Counted from the stretch's first letter, positions 37,309 through 49,800 are shown. The stretch is 64,000 nt of DNA from Ipomoea triloba (GCF_003576645.1 NC_044920.1:4371338-4435337), one strand, 5' to 3'. The notes: generated by a model from the letters alone, not told the origin. Made by a program: numbers and translations.

Positions 37309-37656
37309 ATGCAAACCGGCGCAAATAGGAACCGGATGGGATTGGACCTCTTCACCAACAACACCTCCCCCCCCCCCTCCTCTCACTTTCTGCCCCATTA
37401 TCAGTCGCAAAATTTGACCCAACATCCCCTCATTTTTCAACCTCAACATCAGCCGCACCGTGAATTTGCGACCAAGTACAACGGTAGAGTGGTGGTGGAA
37501 GCCTGGTGGAATGGCCAGTTATTCGCCATCGAAGTCAATTCACCGACTCTCCAAACTGACGTCCGCGGCTACAGTCTCCCTCACCGAGACCTTATCTACA
37601 AGGTTGCTCAGAATCTCCAACCGCCATCGTCTCTGTCGTCAATGGCGTCGGGTTAG
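37309..37656 (+). pseudogene. Coding-like segment inside the MULE, right part
   Basis: An open frame of 115 aa in GC-rich sequence reads Pro/Gln/His-rich text (SQNLTQHPLIFQPQHQPH) and then VVVEAWWNGQLFAIEVNSP and GYSLPHRDLIYKVAQNLQ. It has no family I recognise, no acceptor or donor sites I can defend, and a run of ten or so C's near 37367-37377. It may be a captured exon fragment, and its true reading strand is unproven. Confidence 0.35.
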
Positions 37657-37909
37657 GGATCTCAGAATTTGAGAATGAGTTTTGGGGAAAATGGGTTTTT
37701 ATTTTTGTTTTTTTAATGCCATGTAAACAATTCCACGTAATCAAAACCAAGTCAGGTCATCGCAAATGGGGTGGTAACCTGCGGAAAAAAGCTCATCGAA
37801 CAATTTTATGAGGTAAGTGTGCTTGATTACAATATGTTTTAGATTGGGGTGTGAATTGAACACTTGCTAGTAGTAGATGGGCCTATTTGACCCTTTTGCC
37901 TAACTTTAA

Positions 37910-38803
37910 AAGCAAGAATTGAAGATATGATAAGAAATAAAAGAGTTTGTGTTGTAGGACATTGTGAAGGGGAAGTAGAAGAAATAATTACCCTTTATAT
38001 TATAATAATGACGTAATAACCAATAGCCCAACATACTTAGTATAAATGAATACCCAATTAATAAATCTCAAACATTAGCATGATTGAGCTACTACAAAAT
38101 ATTATACAACTATCATCAGCGAAAAAAACCAGTTACTACAAAGGCGAGTTCAAGCTCCTCATACTCATTTTCTTTTGACAAAGAGGATGTATTATCTTGC
38201 CTTGTTGTAAAATCAAGTGTGTATTATCAATTATTATTATTATTATTATTATTTGTCCAATGTAGCCTAAAAACTACAGCAAGCCAACAGATTTTTGGTC
38301 CAATGAATGTATTACCAAATTATTATCAAAATATTATCATGGTTCTCTAGTCCAAGTGACGCGTTATCAAAAGTTCTTTGGTCCAATGGATGTATTATTA
38401 AAATATTATCAAGATGGATATGTCTTATCAAGAAATTCAAGAGTATAAACATATTGACCAAAACTTTTATAGTGTAGATTATTAGGAAGATCCAGGGAGA
38501 ATTCCCAACTTCTAGCCTATTAACTCAATACCAGTGGTATTACACATAGTATAGATATAATCTTTAGAACCAGCAAGTGTTTAATTTTACAAATTGCAAT
38601 GCATCTTTGACAGAAGAATATATATAAAAACATGCATCCCCAAATTTTTGCAGGTATCCATCATTTTTACAGACAAATGGTAGTCTTTATAATGAGACAG
38701 TTACAAGGCAATAGTATTTACTAGGAAAAGCAATCACAAACACATACAAAAGCTTTGCATTCCTGTCATGGGGTTGCAGACTGCAGTTTAACCTTTAGGT
38801 TGT
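37910..38803. other. Intergenic; 3' flank of the 5'-nucleotidase gene
   Basis: Includes an (ATT)n tract at about 38230-38252 and the repeated phrase GGTCCAATGxATGTATTA at 38298 and 38370. Between them the text CAAATTATTATCAAAATATT is echoed as AAAATATTATCAAGATGG. The part near 38700-38803 is probably the 3' untranslated region of the minus-strand gene. Confidence 0.4.
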
Positions 38804-41800
38804 TCATGTAGAACACAGATGAGAGGCCAGCTTCACTACTCCATGCATGGTTGCATCATTCTGCAACGCCATAAAAGAAACACCGATCGAACAAGTATAT
38901 ATAATCAATCGTTCTTTCTATAAATTTAACTAGATGTGTTCTAAGGTGAAAACAAGCCTCAAGAAAAGCGAATAGTTCATATACCAGATAGAGGACGTCG
39001 AAGGCTTTCTTGTAGCCATGGAGGGAAGCCTCGACGTTGTGGTTGCTGCAATAATTATTTCTTTCAGCTATGGAAGGTAGAGGGGATGATAAGATAAACT
39101 TTAGGAGATTCATTCCACTTACATAAAACCAACAGAAATTCGGGTTTCGTAATTCAGGCCATCAGACATTCTCAAGTCTCCAGTGTGGTCACCAAGAAGC
39201 AAAACATTAGTCCTCTGCTTTAGGGAAGATTCCTCCTCGTCGTTTATCGTTATTCCATTCTCGTCTTCCTCACCAAATTGCTCGTGAAGAGGCTCAGCCA
39301 TGTCGAGTGCATGCTCGTTCTTGTTAAGAACATGAATCGTCTTACCTGCATCAAATCAAAACACATCTTCTATCACCACCATATACCAAAAGTGGATGGC
39401 TTGTTTCTGAACTACAAGCTAAGCTAGCTCTTAGTCATTTTCAAACCGGCTTGCCTGTTTAACAACTCCATTACGTTATTATGATACCTTTAAAACGCAG
39501 TAAGTGGCCGTTCTCATCAAACACCATCCTGTTGGATACAACCCTGATGTTCTTGAACGATCTACCAAGTTTCTGCCTTAGCACCTAGCAAATTAAAGAA
39601 CGAGAAATGGCATCGCGTGCTAGCTAACAATGTCTGTCTATTATTTGTGCACTATCAAGCAACTTATCAGAGGGAGTGAATTGAAGAACTTAACTGACCT
39701 CCTCTATTATGTCAGCTAGACCAGCAGAAAATATAAGAACAGGCACGTTTCTCTCCTGCGCCAGCAGAAAAAAACAACAATTTAACTGTCAATCCATTCC
39801 ATTCTGTACACAATTAGGCATCAAAATCGGTTTGATTGTGAAAACCCACCTCTAGAAGTTCAAAAAACTCGACAACGCCATCTCTGAAAGCAATGTTGGC
39901 ATTCGCAACAGAGTTCCTAATAGCGTCATATGTAAGACCGCCTTCAATAAGAAGGTCATGTGTCTTTCCCCACCTGCAGAAATGAGCCTCAACTTTAAGA
40001 TGCTAATTAAAACCATAGTAGACTCACTCGATTCAAACCATTAACAAATTAAAAAACGGGCCTTTGAGCTAATGGAGAATGCTGCAGATACTAAACAGAG
40101 AAGTATTATTATTCAAAGAAGCTTGCAAGCTATTAGCTAACTATGAATTCAGTTTGGTTATTGCAGCAAACAGCAGAGAAGAGCAAGAGTAATATAATAC
40201 CATTCTTCCATGAGCTTCGTTTTCTCATCAAGTGGTATTGCTGGGTTGAATTCTAAGGGGTGATAATACTCAGCTAATTTCTGCCTCTTCATGTTGTATT
40301 CCGGATCATCCTGCTGCAAAAGGCTATGACTGCCTACGCACACACAGTTTAATTAATTTGTTTGTTTGCTTTAAACATTTATGTCAATCACTTGAAGTTG
40401 CAAATGAAAATATACATACATACATACATACTGCCTACACCAACAGCTATAGCTCTTAGTGAAAGTGCAATTTTATTTCCTTATATAAAGTCACATTTTC
40501 AATTCCTGGCACAAAAGCTATATATATAACTTATAGCAAATGCGCAATTTTATTTCCTTATATACTGGCATATTTTCAAATGGCACAGTGTGTTGGACTT
40601 AGACTTCACTGGCCTCCGCCCAAAACATGCATACTACCTACGCTAACAGCTATAGCTCGTACTGAAAACACAATTTTATTTCCTTATATAAAATCACATT
40701 TTCAATTCCCTGCATAAAAGATATTGTTTGTAGCAAAGGCACAACGTTATTTCCTTATATAAAGTCACATTTTCAATTCCTTGCAGAAAAGCTATAGCTG
40801 AAGGTGCAATTTTATTTCCTTATATACTGCCATATTTTCAAATGACAATGTGCTGGACTTAGACTTTACTGGCCTCTGTCCAAAACATACATACAATACA
40901 TTCTTTTGATCATCCAAATGCATCATTCCAACCAAAAATAGTAGTGAAGTGAAACTTGGAGTGGACACTTACTTTGGCCTCGACGTCCATTTATCCAGTA
41001 TTTGGTTAAGGTCCCATCAAAATCCGCAATTACCTAGTGATTTATAAATCATCATATGAAGAGTGTGTGGATATCAAAACAAAAACATACATTAAACCTC
41101 ACAATGCAAACCAAGATGATGTATATATATATGTATGTATGTAGAAAGTTAATTAAGAGAAGTATTAATCACAGAATCAGCGCAGCCAATATAAGTAGCT
41201 AGGCATCTTGCTTGAAACAAATAGTTCACTACCCAACACTCCACTCACTGCATTGATCTATACTCTTGCATTGGGTTCGCTCTATACCAAATTTTTTTTT
41301 TTTTTTTGAAAAGAGTTAGCTCTATACCAAATTGAAGTATGTGTTCCGCCTCAACTAAAAGTCTAAACTGATAATTGGACTGCACATTTATGGTTATATA
41401 TTATGATGTGATAAATACTCTCATGTATACTGATACGAGTAGAGATTATATATAGTAAGTCGGGTAGTTGAGTCTAGGGTTGGAGGGTCCCGAGCTCTTA
41501 GATGTTCTAAGGTGTAAATGCTTCCCAAAGTCCCCCCTCACCTTGCAATAGATGCTCTATTTATAGGGACATGTAGAGGAATACATGCCAGGAATGGGGG
41601 CCTTATTCCTGACATGCCCATCACCTAAGGAAGTGTTCATGGTCGGAATACCCGGTCCGAACTTCGAATTCGGGACCGAATCAACATTCAATGACGAACT
41701 CATAATACTCTCCTTAGGTCAATTCGGGACTCTTATTAGGTCGGATCTATTCAGGAATTGTTCTTCGCGCTCCTAGAAGTACATACGGAGCACATACCTA

Positions 41801-41997
41801 GCAAGTTACCCAGGATATACTTCCCATCATATTATTACATGTTCAACAGTCATTAAAAAAAAAAAGGAACATAAATGTAAGAAAACCTGGAGCTTTGAAG
41901 GTCCTGAAGTGCGAATAGCAGAGATTTTGTTGAGGAGGGAGTGAGCATCATCCACCACCACCTCTGACTCTGACCCATCAATCGCCACTTTTTCCAT
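38804..41997 (-). CDS. Cytosolic 5'-nucleotidase III-like HAD phosphatase, nine exons
   Basis: Nine exons join in frame on the minus strand: 41997-41887, 41033-40973, 40333-40201, 39973-39850, 39755-39699, 39584-39488, 39345-39123, 39045-38985 and 38860-38804 (stop). All introns are GT..AG, and the protein is 307 aa. HAD motif I is VIADFDGTLT with Asp41 and Asp43, and motif II is FSAG with Ser153. The motif III lysine is probably Lys203 in HVLNKNE, and motif IV is GDHTGDLRM (246-254). SHSLLQQDDPEYNMKRQKL and EEWWGKTHDLL match the family cap region. Such enzymes hydrolyse pyrimidine or 7-methylguanosine 5'-monophosphates in the cytosol, and the substrate here is inferred only. An in-frame upstream ATG at 42087 would add 30 residues. 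I preferred MEKVAIDG at 41997. Intron 1 holds a solo LTR and intron 2 a tandem repeat. Confidence 0.93.
40432..40900. repeat. Tandem repeat array in intron 2 of the nucleotidase gene
   Basis: About two copies of a ~260-bp unit marked by TGGACTTAGACTTxACTGGC (near 40593 and 40853). Inside each unit lie ~90-bp sub-repeats marked by TTATTTCCTTATATAAAGTC or TTATATACTG (at least five copies). The copies differ by scattered changes, so the array is not very recent. Confidence 0.8.
41399..41834 (-). mobile_element. Solo LTR with 5-bp TSD in intron 1 of the nucleotidase gene
   Basis: 41404-41829 (426 bp) has the terminal TGATG...CATCA of an LTR and is flanked by TATTA on both sides (41399-41403 and 41830-41834). 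On the minus strand, the sense of the host gene, it contains CTATAAATAG, a likely TATA box. No internal retrotransposon sequence is present, so the LTRs recombined to leave one copy. Its promoter could in principle act on the host gene. Confidence 0.88.
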
Positions 41998-43349
41998 TTC
42001 CAAACTTTGCTTAGCTTTGTTTAATCTGCGGAAGATAAAAGTTGGTGATGAGATGAGAGAGAGTATCCAATTCTGCACCTCCAACAAATTAAAGGGACGG
42101 AATATGAATGGAAGGAAGCGAGTAAAGTGGACCCGCCGCCATTGGATGCTAGGCTACTGCCTACTGCGCATCAACTATTCAACAACTGTGTACATGTTGT
42201 CACTTTGTGGGTCCCACCCTCTCCCTCCTCACGTCATCAATTTCATATTTTCTCCCAACAATTCGTCATCTCACCACGTCACCTATTACATATACAACAA
42301 TAATGTAGAGGTAGTCCATGAGTTTGGAAAATTTTATTTGCTTGCAATCAGGATTTTTTTTTTTTTTTTTTTTTTCGCATAAAAAATCTGCAATCACTAT
42401 AATTTTTTTTTTTTTGGCATGAAAAATCAGCCATCACTATTTAAGAATAAACTAACTTCTATATAACAAAAGCATATGCATTTTCTTGCCAAGTTGATTC
42501 AATTTTCCCACTATACGCACACATATTTGATATTTCACTGCCAAATTAAATAACGCACAAGAAATTTCAAGATATATATGCAAAGCACAAAACTATGCAT
42601 GCAGCCACGTAAATATATAAGAAAACTGACAAGCTTAAATTGCTCAAAAGGATTACAAAGTGAGTGATGGGGCATAATTTTTGTATTTAAATTATGAGTT
42701 TTATTCTTGTTAGTATTATTTCCATTGACTCCATTGTATAAGATTACATGTGTACAAGTCATTTTCTTCCTAGTTTCCGTATATGATCTTCAAGTTGGCA
42801 CGCAATTCAGGTTTTTTTTTTTTTTTTTTTTTAATAAGAATGTATCAAATTATTGGTTATATACGGGGTAATTGTTAAGCATAAAAACCACACACCTTAA
42901 ATTTGACCTAGATGCAAGAAGACTAAATTGTCACTGCATTTTTTTAATCTGTGTTCAATCTGAGCGATTCATTTTGATTAAATCAAAGGCGGAGATTAAA
43001 CATATCTTCTACATGAAGCCTATTATCGCATTTGATATATTATCCACACACACACACACTCACTAGTATATATATTTATTTTTATTATACTGAATGCTCA
43101 TTTTTAGCATATTATATATTCATTTTTTGAATGTTTATTTTTAATGTACTACATGCTCATTTTTAGAGTAATATATAAAAATAAATTTTTAATATGATGC
43201 ATTAAAATAACCTTTAGTATATTAAAAATGAACATTTGTTATTGGCTTACCTTGTTGCAATGTAGATCATGGCTGATATAATTTTAGCCATATGTTGTAT
43301 GCCAAATAAAAAGCAAATGGTAAGTAATGGCAAAGGTTAATAGATAGAC
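41998..43349. other. Promoter side of the nucleotidase gene and AT-rich spacer
   Basis: The first ~100 bases are the probable 5' untranslated leader, with an in-frame upstream ATG at 42087. Beyond 42360 there are poly-T tracts (42354-42375 and 42812-42832), a short (CA)n and repeated TTTTTAxxATATTA words near 43080-43210. No gene could be supported. Confidence 0.4.
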
Positions 43350-43830
43350 TAAGGGTGTGTTTGGTTCATGGGTTTGTACATTAGGAATGAAAATCAAAAT
43401 CATAATTAGTGTTTGGTTGATAACTTTTTAAAACACAACTATGAGATTTGATTACCCCTTCAATAAAATATCTCATTCCTTAATTAAAAGGGGTATCACT
43501 CAATCTTATTGGTAATCTAATTTTTAAGTTTGAATTAGTACTTTTAGATTTTTGTTTTGATTTTTTTTTGTTCATATTGATGCTTGTACGTCATTATATT
43601 ATATTAGGATCAATCGCCTTAATGTTTTGTTTTTGTATTTTTAAAATCATTATTCCTATTATACAGTCCTACACAACTAAAAATCAATATTAGTAATCAT
43701 TCCAATTCCACCCTACTACCAAACATGTAAAATACTTTCACCAAAACACATTACCATTATCAAGTATTTGATTATCATTCCCATTCAGATTCCGATTCCG
43801 ATTCCCATGTGCGAACTAAACATACCCTAA
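43350..43830. mobile_element. PIF/Harbinger-type MITE, family H1, copy B
   Basis: 43353-43827 (475 bp) begins GGGTGTGTTTGGTTC and ends GAACTAAACATACCC, with TAA on both sides (43350-43352 and 43828-43830). It is longer than copies A and C because of AT-rich text near 43520-43680. The right subterminal part keeps GATTCCGATTCC and ATGTGCGAACT. Confidence 0.85.
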
Positions 43831-43904
43831 AATCGCACATATTTGGTTAATTTAAATACTAATTTTGTGATTGACAATTGTCAAGAATTAAAATGATTAA
43901 ATAT

Positions 43905-44030
43905 GAGAACAACCCTAGTCAAGTTGGTTGGTCTATTAGCTTTATAATCACAAAGTTTCAAGTTTAATTCTAAATGAGAGGAGCCCATTGATATTCTTGA
44001 TTTGAGCCAAATAGATTCAATAATTCTTTT
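43905..44030 (+). repeat. Decayed tRNA-like SINE remnant
   Basis: CAACCCTAGTCAAGTTGGTT resembles a box A region and GTTTCAAGTTTAATTC a box B, about 45 bases apart, followed by a T run. No TSD was found, so the call is tentative. Confidence 0.4.
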
Positions 44031-44133
44031 TTTTTTTTTCTATTTTATACACAAAATTGTAATAATAGACATTTTACAATCAAATATCATAACAAATTTC
44101 AATATTATGTCTCAATTATAAACTTTATATATA

Positions 44134-44277
44134 TGCCAAGATCTTGTGGTCTAGTGGCATCCGGTTGCACTCCCATATAGAAAGGGGTGGGTTCGAGCCT
44201 TAGTGGATACCATATTAGGTTGAAAAAGTATAGTTCTAAATAGACACTACAGAGTCAGTAGTACTAAAAAAAAAAAA
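44134..44277 (+). repeat. tRNA-derived SINE, family A
   Basis: It has GCCAAGATCTTGTGGTC, box B GGTTCGAGCC, and the family 3' end AGTCAGTAGTACTAAAAAAAA, in the same order as the copy at 8230. Confidence 0.8.
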
Positions 44278-45913
44278 TTGAATCAAGTATTAAAATATTC
44301 AAATTTAAATTGATTCATTATTCGAAAAACTAGAATTCAAGCTTGACTCGAATGAATAACTAAATTGAATTCAAACTTTATAAACCATACTAGTTTTTTC
44401 AGGCGCGTTGCGCGAATAGGATAACCCCCAATATATATTTTTAAATAAGTATTTCAAAGTATATCAATACAAGATTATATATGAGATGTTCATGCATATG
44501 TAATTGAATGTTGAATTTGTTTATTTAAATCGGTAATTCAAAGTATATGAATGCAAGATAATATACGAGAGATTGATTATAATTGTCACTAGAATAAATG
44601 TTTGCAATTTGTAAAAACGATAGTCAAAATACTTAGTCTAAAAACAATAGTATAAATAAATACGGAGTACTACTTTTGGTAATAAAACTTTATACATTTT
44701 AAATCATATTAATAAAGAAATATGATTTATCTTTAAAGTGAACAACTGTGATGTAGTCCAAAAAATATTATGGAGTAGTTTCTCGCACGATTTACCTTTA
44801 AAGTGAACAACTGTGATGTAGTCCAAAAAATATTACGAGGTAGTTTCTCGCTTCAATTTATTGGGTTATTTGAATGTCTTCTTTGTCAACAAATCCTCCC
44901 TAAGTAGTTAATATGATTGATTTCAAATTTTTTTTTTTTAAATTTTTTCTATGTTATTAATAGAATACTTGATAAATAAATATATAACATTATTTTGTAT
45001 TATAACATTGATACAGAATATTTAATTACAAGATAGTGTAAAACGAAAACAATGAATATATGTAGTGAATATAATTAATTAATGAATTTGAAGGTAATGA
45101 ATTTTTGCATTGTAGAAAATAAAGACAATATAAGTAATGAAATTATATCTCTTTTTAAATTTGTTTGATAAAATAATTTTTATTGTAGAAAATAAAGACT
45201 ATATAACTAATGCAATTATATCTCTTTTTTAATTTTTGATAAAGAATAATTTTTGTTGTAAAAAATAAAGACGATATAACTAATTAAATTATATCTCTTT
45301 TTAAAAATTTTTTGATAATGAATATTTTTTTTGAATAAAGGCATTGTAAACATCTAAATTAAAGAAATGTACAATTTATTTAATTTAATAAGAGTATAAG
45401 AGTAATAGAATGTGTACTTAATTTTCAATAATATACTCTAACATATTCTTAGTATATGTTTAATAATTATACCAACTCTGATTAAGATGAAATTCAAACC
45501 TAAGACCTTTCTTATAGAAATTAATGGTTAAGTTAAAAATTAACGGAATATTCTGTTACTAAAGTTAAAAGTTAACGGAACGTAGGGTTATTTAAAGGAA
45601 GAAAATAATATAATAGAGGATAAAGAAGGAAAATCATAAAAGATTACTAAAATCAAAATAATATGAACCATTCATTTAAGTAATTACACCAACATTTTTT
45701 TCTTCCCGTTAGAACCCTAACACTATTGACTCTTATTAAGATTGTAGAGGTAGATATTTATTTGTTTGCGTCAACGTGATATCTTACATAATTTGAATTC
45801 TCTTTATGAGCACATAGACTGATACTGCTCCAATGGTTATCATCACATTGTGCACATAGTCGTGGAGAATGTCTAACCATTGATTTAACTTTTTTTTTAA
45901 TTATAAAAATATG
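44278..45913. other. AT-rich intergenic sequence with short direct repeats
   Basis: A ~60-bp stretch (CTTTAAAGTGAACAACTGTG through AGTTTCTCGC) occurs at about 44732-44788 and again at 44793-44850. Phrases of AATAAAGACxATATAAxTAA recur three times between 45115 and 45290. No gene could be supported. Confidence 0.5.
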
Positions 45914-46532
45914 TAATTTGTTATAATAAATATATTTATGTGGCCATTATTTGTGTAACCGTTGTAACGGTTACCATACTTAGTATTGTTATTATTACTT
46001 GTACATTATATATATTGGGGTTTCCCACTTGTAAAGATACAATGATCATGAATAAGAATGCTCTCCCATTCTCCTTGCCTCTATTCTCTGTTTATAGATT
46101 TCCTGCAAAATACCAATCACCGGTTAGGAGCTAAAAGGCCAACGGGCACAACAAATCACTTTTTCAACATAATTAATATTTGAGAGTGTATAACTACTAT
46201 ACATAAAAAGTAAACCGCACTAGCTCGATACTCCTTGACGCCCTAAGGAGATCTATCGGTTTAAGAGATATGAAACATAATGCTAGCAAAGAAACATTGT
46301 CACTTTTGCCTTAAAAGGAATTATGTCCTGAAGATGTTCGTCCAGATGACGAAAACCCTAGTAAGGTGCACCAACAAACTTAATACTAGGGATGCGGAAC
46401 AATCAGATCTTAATATTTGGAAAATGTCAACGATCTGGTTAAAAATTGTCATGATTTTGGGAGAAAATTATATAGTTATCGACAACACACGCCTATATAG
46501 TTGCTCATTTAAATAAACTGGATCCAGGTGAG

Positions 46533-46850
46533 GTGCTAGAAGCATCCTCATTATTTAATATTTAAAGGAGCAAGTTGCTAGAAGCATCCTCATTATTTAA
46601 TATTTAAAGGAGCAAGTAAATAGAAGCATCCTCATTATTTAATATTTAAAGGAGCAAGTAAAGGCATAGCTCGACTCGCTAAATTCTTTAAAGGAGCAAG
46701 TAAAGGCATAGCTCGACTCGCTAAATTCTCTTGATAAATGTACACCATTATAGCTCGACTCGCTAAATTCTCTTGATAAATGTACACCATTGAATGATAA
46801 CCCGCTAAATTCTCTTGATAAATGTACACCATTGAATGATAACCCCGTTG
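46533..46850. repeat. Staircase of overlapping short repeats
   Basis: Six successive segments each restart a few to some tens of bases further along the same underlying text and reach a little further. Landmarks are GCATCCTCATTATTTAATAT (three times), GGAGCAAGTAAAGGCATAGC (twice) and AAATTCTCTTGATAAATGTA (three times, and again at 48475). Ordinary tandem repeats share fixed unit borders; these do not. Confidence 0.85.
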
Positions 46851-49800
46851 GTTACAAATGGTTGTTTTTTACGAAAGAGATAATGCGGTATAATAGCGAG
46901 TGCTTGTAACACATGGGTTCACGCAGAAACCCTTGATCAAATCTCCCATGTACGATGACATTAAGTTCCGCTATACAAGATAAATGGCAGAATAAACTTA
47001 GATATGCAGCTAATAAACGTCTTGACCATATGACAATAAGGTCACTGGACGGTATGGTCTTTATATGACCTTAGCACAGATCATAATTGACTGAGTAATT
47101 CTCCTTTTTGAAGAAAGAATTATGTGTCATTATGAATTCGTTAAAGGATTACGAATGGAGTTATTACCCTCATTTAGAAGGGATAATATGTACCATAAGT
47201 ACTACTGTTCTTTATTGAATTGTAAATGAGCATAGTATTACTAAATTTTATCCTTGATGGATTTATAATTACAACATGTTTGTTGTCGAAATACAAAGCC
47301 TTTACTGAATAGTAAAGCAATTAACTGAGTAATTTCCTCCCGAAGTAGGAAAATAAAAAAATCAAAATATACAGTAGTACTTATTGAATCATAAAGAGCA
47401 TAATGGTATTAGTTCCAAAAACGAATTTTAGAAATGAAAAGACTTGGTAAACCAATTATCACCTCGACTTGCAGATCGAGTATTTCCTTGAAAGGAATTT
47501 ATACACCAATCAGTCTATTTTTAGAAGGATTTCATATAGATATGTATGATTGACTTATCACACTAACAGTTATATCTCTTGAAGAAGATAATGAACCGTT
47601 TAGACTCAAAAATGATACTAAGGACATTCAGGGACTTAAAGTCCATTACTTCATTATTATTGGAACATTATGGAAGAACCAAAAGTTCTGTGATCGTATT
47701 AGGACTGACATTGTCCTTATAATGAAATCACTTATAACTCCTAGTGCTCCAAATATCCTCTAGTAAAGATATGCGATAAACTAATGTTTGTTTCTCATAG
47801 ATCACTTGGTTTATGCATGTTCTACCTTCACTACCTTATGAGAGGATAATAAAAGCATGGTTTAAGTGGGTATGGTTAAAGAATATTGGCTATATTCAAC
47901 CCACATAACCCCAGATGAGTCACGAGAAACATTGTATAAAATATTAATTTATAGTGACAATCCTGAAGATTGCCATATCATCTCCTCTACGCTCCTTTTG
48001 AAACAATTATTCTACTTTAAGCAATGTAGAAATCGAAGATTGTTATCTTCAGGGGGAGATGTTGGACTTTACTTAAATCAATCCTGAAGATTGGGTGAGT
48101 CCTTAAATGGACCAACAATTGTACTCTTTTGCAACCTATATACTATGTACTCTTTTTCCTCACTAGTTTTTCCCATTGGGTTTTCCTAGTGTGGTTTTTA
48201 ACGAGACATGAGTATGATATAATAAACGAGAAGAAAGTTGCAAATAAATACTTAAATAGACGAACCTCGAAATCCTGAAGATTATGCCCTAAAGGCTTAT
48301 AATTGTACTCTTTTTCCCTTAACTAAGTTTTTCCCACCGGGTTTTCTTAAGTTAAGGTTTTTAACGAGGCAATCAGGAAGGTTGTTGTCTTCAGGGGGAG
48401 CAACAACATACACATAAATTATTGGTCTAGAAGACCACCAACTTTTACAAATCCTGAAGATTAAACGNCTCGCTAAATTCTCTTGATAAATGTACACCAT
48501 TGAATGATAACCCCGTTGGTTACAAATGGTTGTTTTTTACGAAAGAGATAATGCGGTATAATAGCGAGTGCTTGTAACACATGGGTTCACGCAGAAACCC
48601 TTGATCAAATCTCCCATGTACGATGACATTAAGTTCCGCTATACAAGATAAATGGCAGAATAAACTTAGATATGCAGCTAATAAACGTCTTGACCATATG
48701 ACAATAAGGTCACTGGACGGTATGGTCTTTATATGACCTTAGCACAGATCATAATTGACTGAGTAATTCTCCTTTTTGAAGAAAGAATTATGTGTCATTA
48801 TGAATTCGTTAAAGGATTACGAATGGAGTTATTACCCTCATTTAGAAGGGATAATATGTACCATAAGTACTACTGTTCTTTATTGAATTGTAAATGAGCA
48901 TAGTATTACTAAATTTTATCCTTGATGGATTTATAATTACAACATGTTTGTTGTCGAAATACAAAGCCTTTACTGAATAGTAAAGCAATTAACTGAGTAA
49001 TTTCCTCCCGAAGTAGGAAAATAAAAAAATCAAAATATACAGTAGTACTTATTGAATCATAAAGAGCATAATGGTATTAGTTCCAAAAACGAATTTTAGA
49101 AATGAAAAGACTTGGTAAACCAATTATCACCTCGACTTGCAGATCGAGTATTTCCTTGAAAGGAATTTATACACCAATCAGTCTATTTTTAGAAGGATTT
49201 CATATAGATATGTATGATTGACTTATCACACTAACAGTTATATCTCTTGAAGAAGATAATGAACCGTTTAGACTCAAAAATGATACTAAGGACATTCAGG
49301 GACTTAAAGTCCATTACTTCATTATTATTGGAACATTATGGAAGAACCAAAAGTTCTGTGATCGTATTAGGACTGACATTGTCCTTATAATGAAATCACT
49401 TATAACTCCTAGTGCTCCAAATATCCTCTAGTAAAGATATGCGATAAACTAATGTTTGTTTCTCATAGATCACTTGGTTTATGCATGTTCTACCTTCACT
49501 ACCTTATGAGAGGATAATAAAAGCATGGTTTAAGTGGGTATGGTTAAAGAATATTGGCTATATTCAACCCACATAACCCCAGATGAGTCACGAGAAACAT
49601 TGTATAAAATATTAATTTATAGTGACAATCCTGAAGATTGCCATATCATCTCCTCTACGCTCCTTTTGAAACAATTATTCTACTTTAAGCAATGTAGAAA
49701 TCGAAGATTGTTATCTTCAGGGGGAGATGTTGGACTTTACTTAAATCAATCCTGAAGATTGGGTGAGTCCTTAAATGGACCAACAATTGTACTCTTTTGC

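Larger units (their letters stand above)
35488..37909. mobile_element. Mutator-like element carrying coding-like DNA (Pack-MULE candidate)
   Basis: 35497-37900 (2404 bp) is flanked by a perfect 9-bp duplication TAACTTTAA (35488-35496 and 37901-37909). The ends are near-perfect inverted repeats of about 50 bp, left GGAGAAGGGTCAAATAGGCC and right complement GGCAAAAGGGTCAAATAGG, continuing through CTACTACTAGCAAGTGTTCA. There is no MuDR-type transposase. The interior holds two GC-rich, coding-like segments (35965-36448 minus and 37309-37656 plus) separated by a nested TA-flanked element. A MULE with acquired gene fragments fits best. An unknown element-specific gene is the alternative. Confidence 0.88.

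Noticed and set aside
46635..46832. Minus-strand frame with repeated MVYIYQENLA units, looking like a repeat protein
   Set aside because: The units are the translation of the staircase repeat, so it is a sequence artefact and not a protein.
47866..48087. 73-aa open frame present twice (also at 49534-49755)
   Set aside because: The repetition comes from the 1665-bp duplication. The frame matches no retrotransposon protein I know and lies in the non-coding interior of the LTR element.
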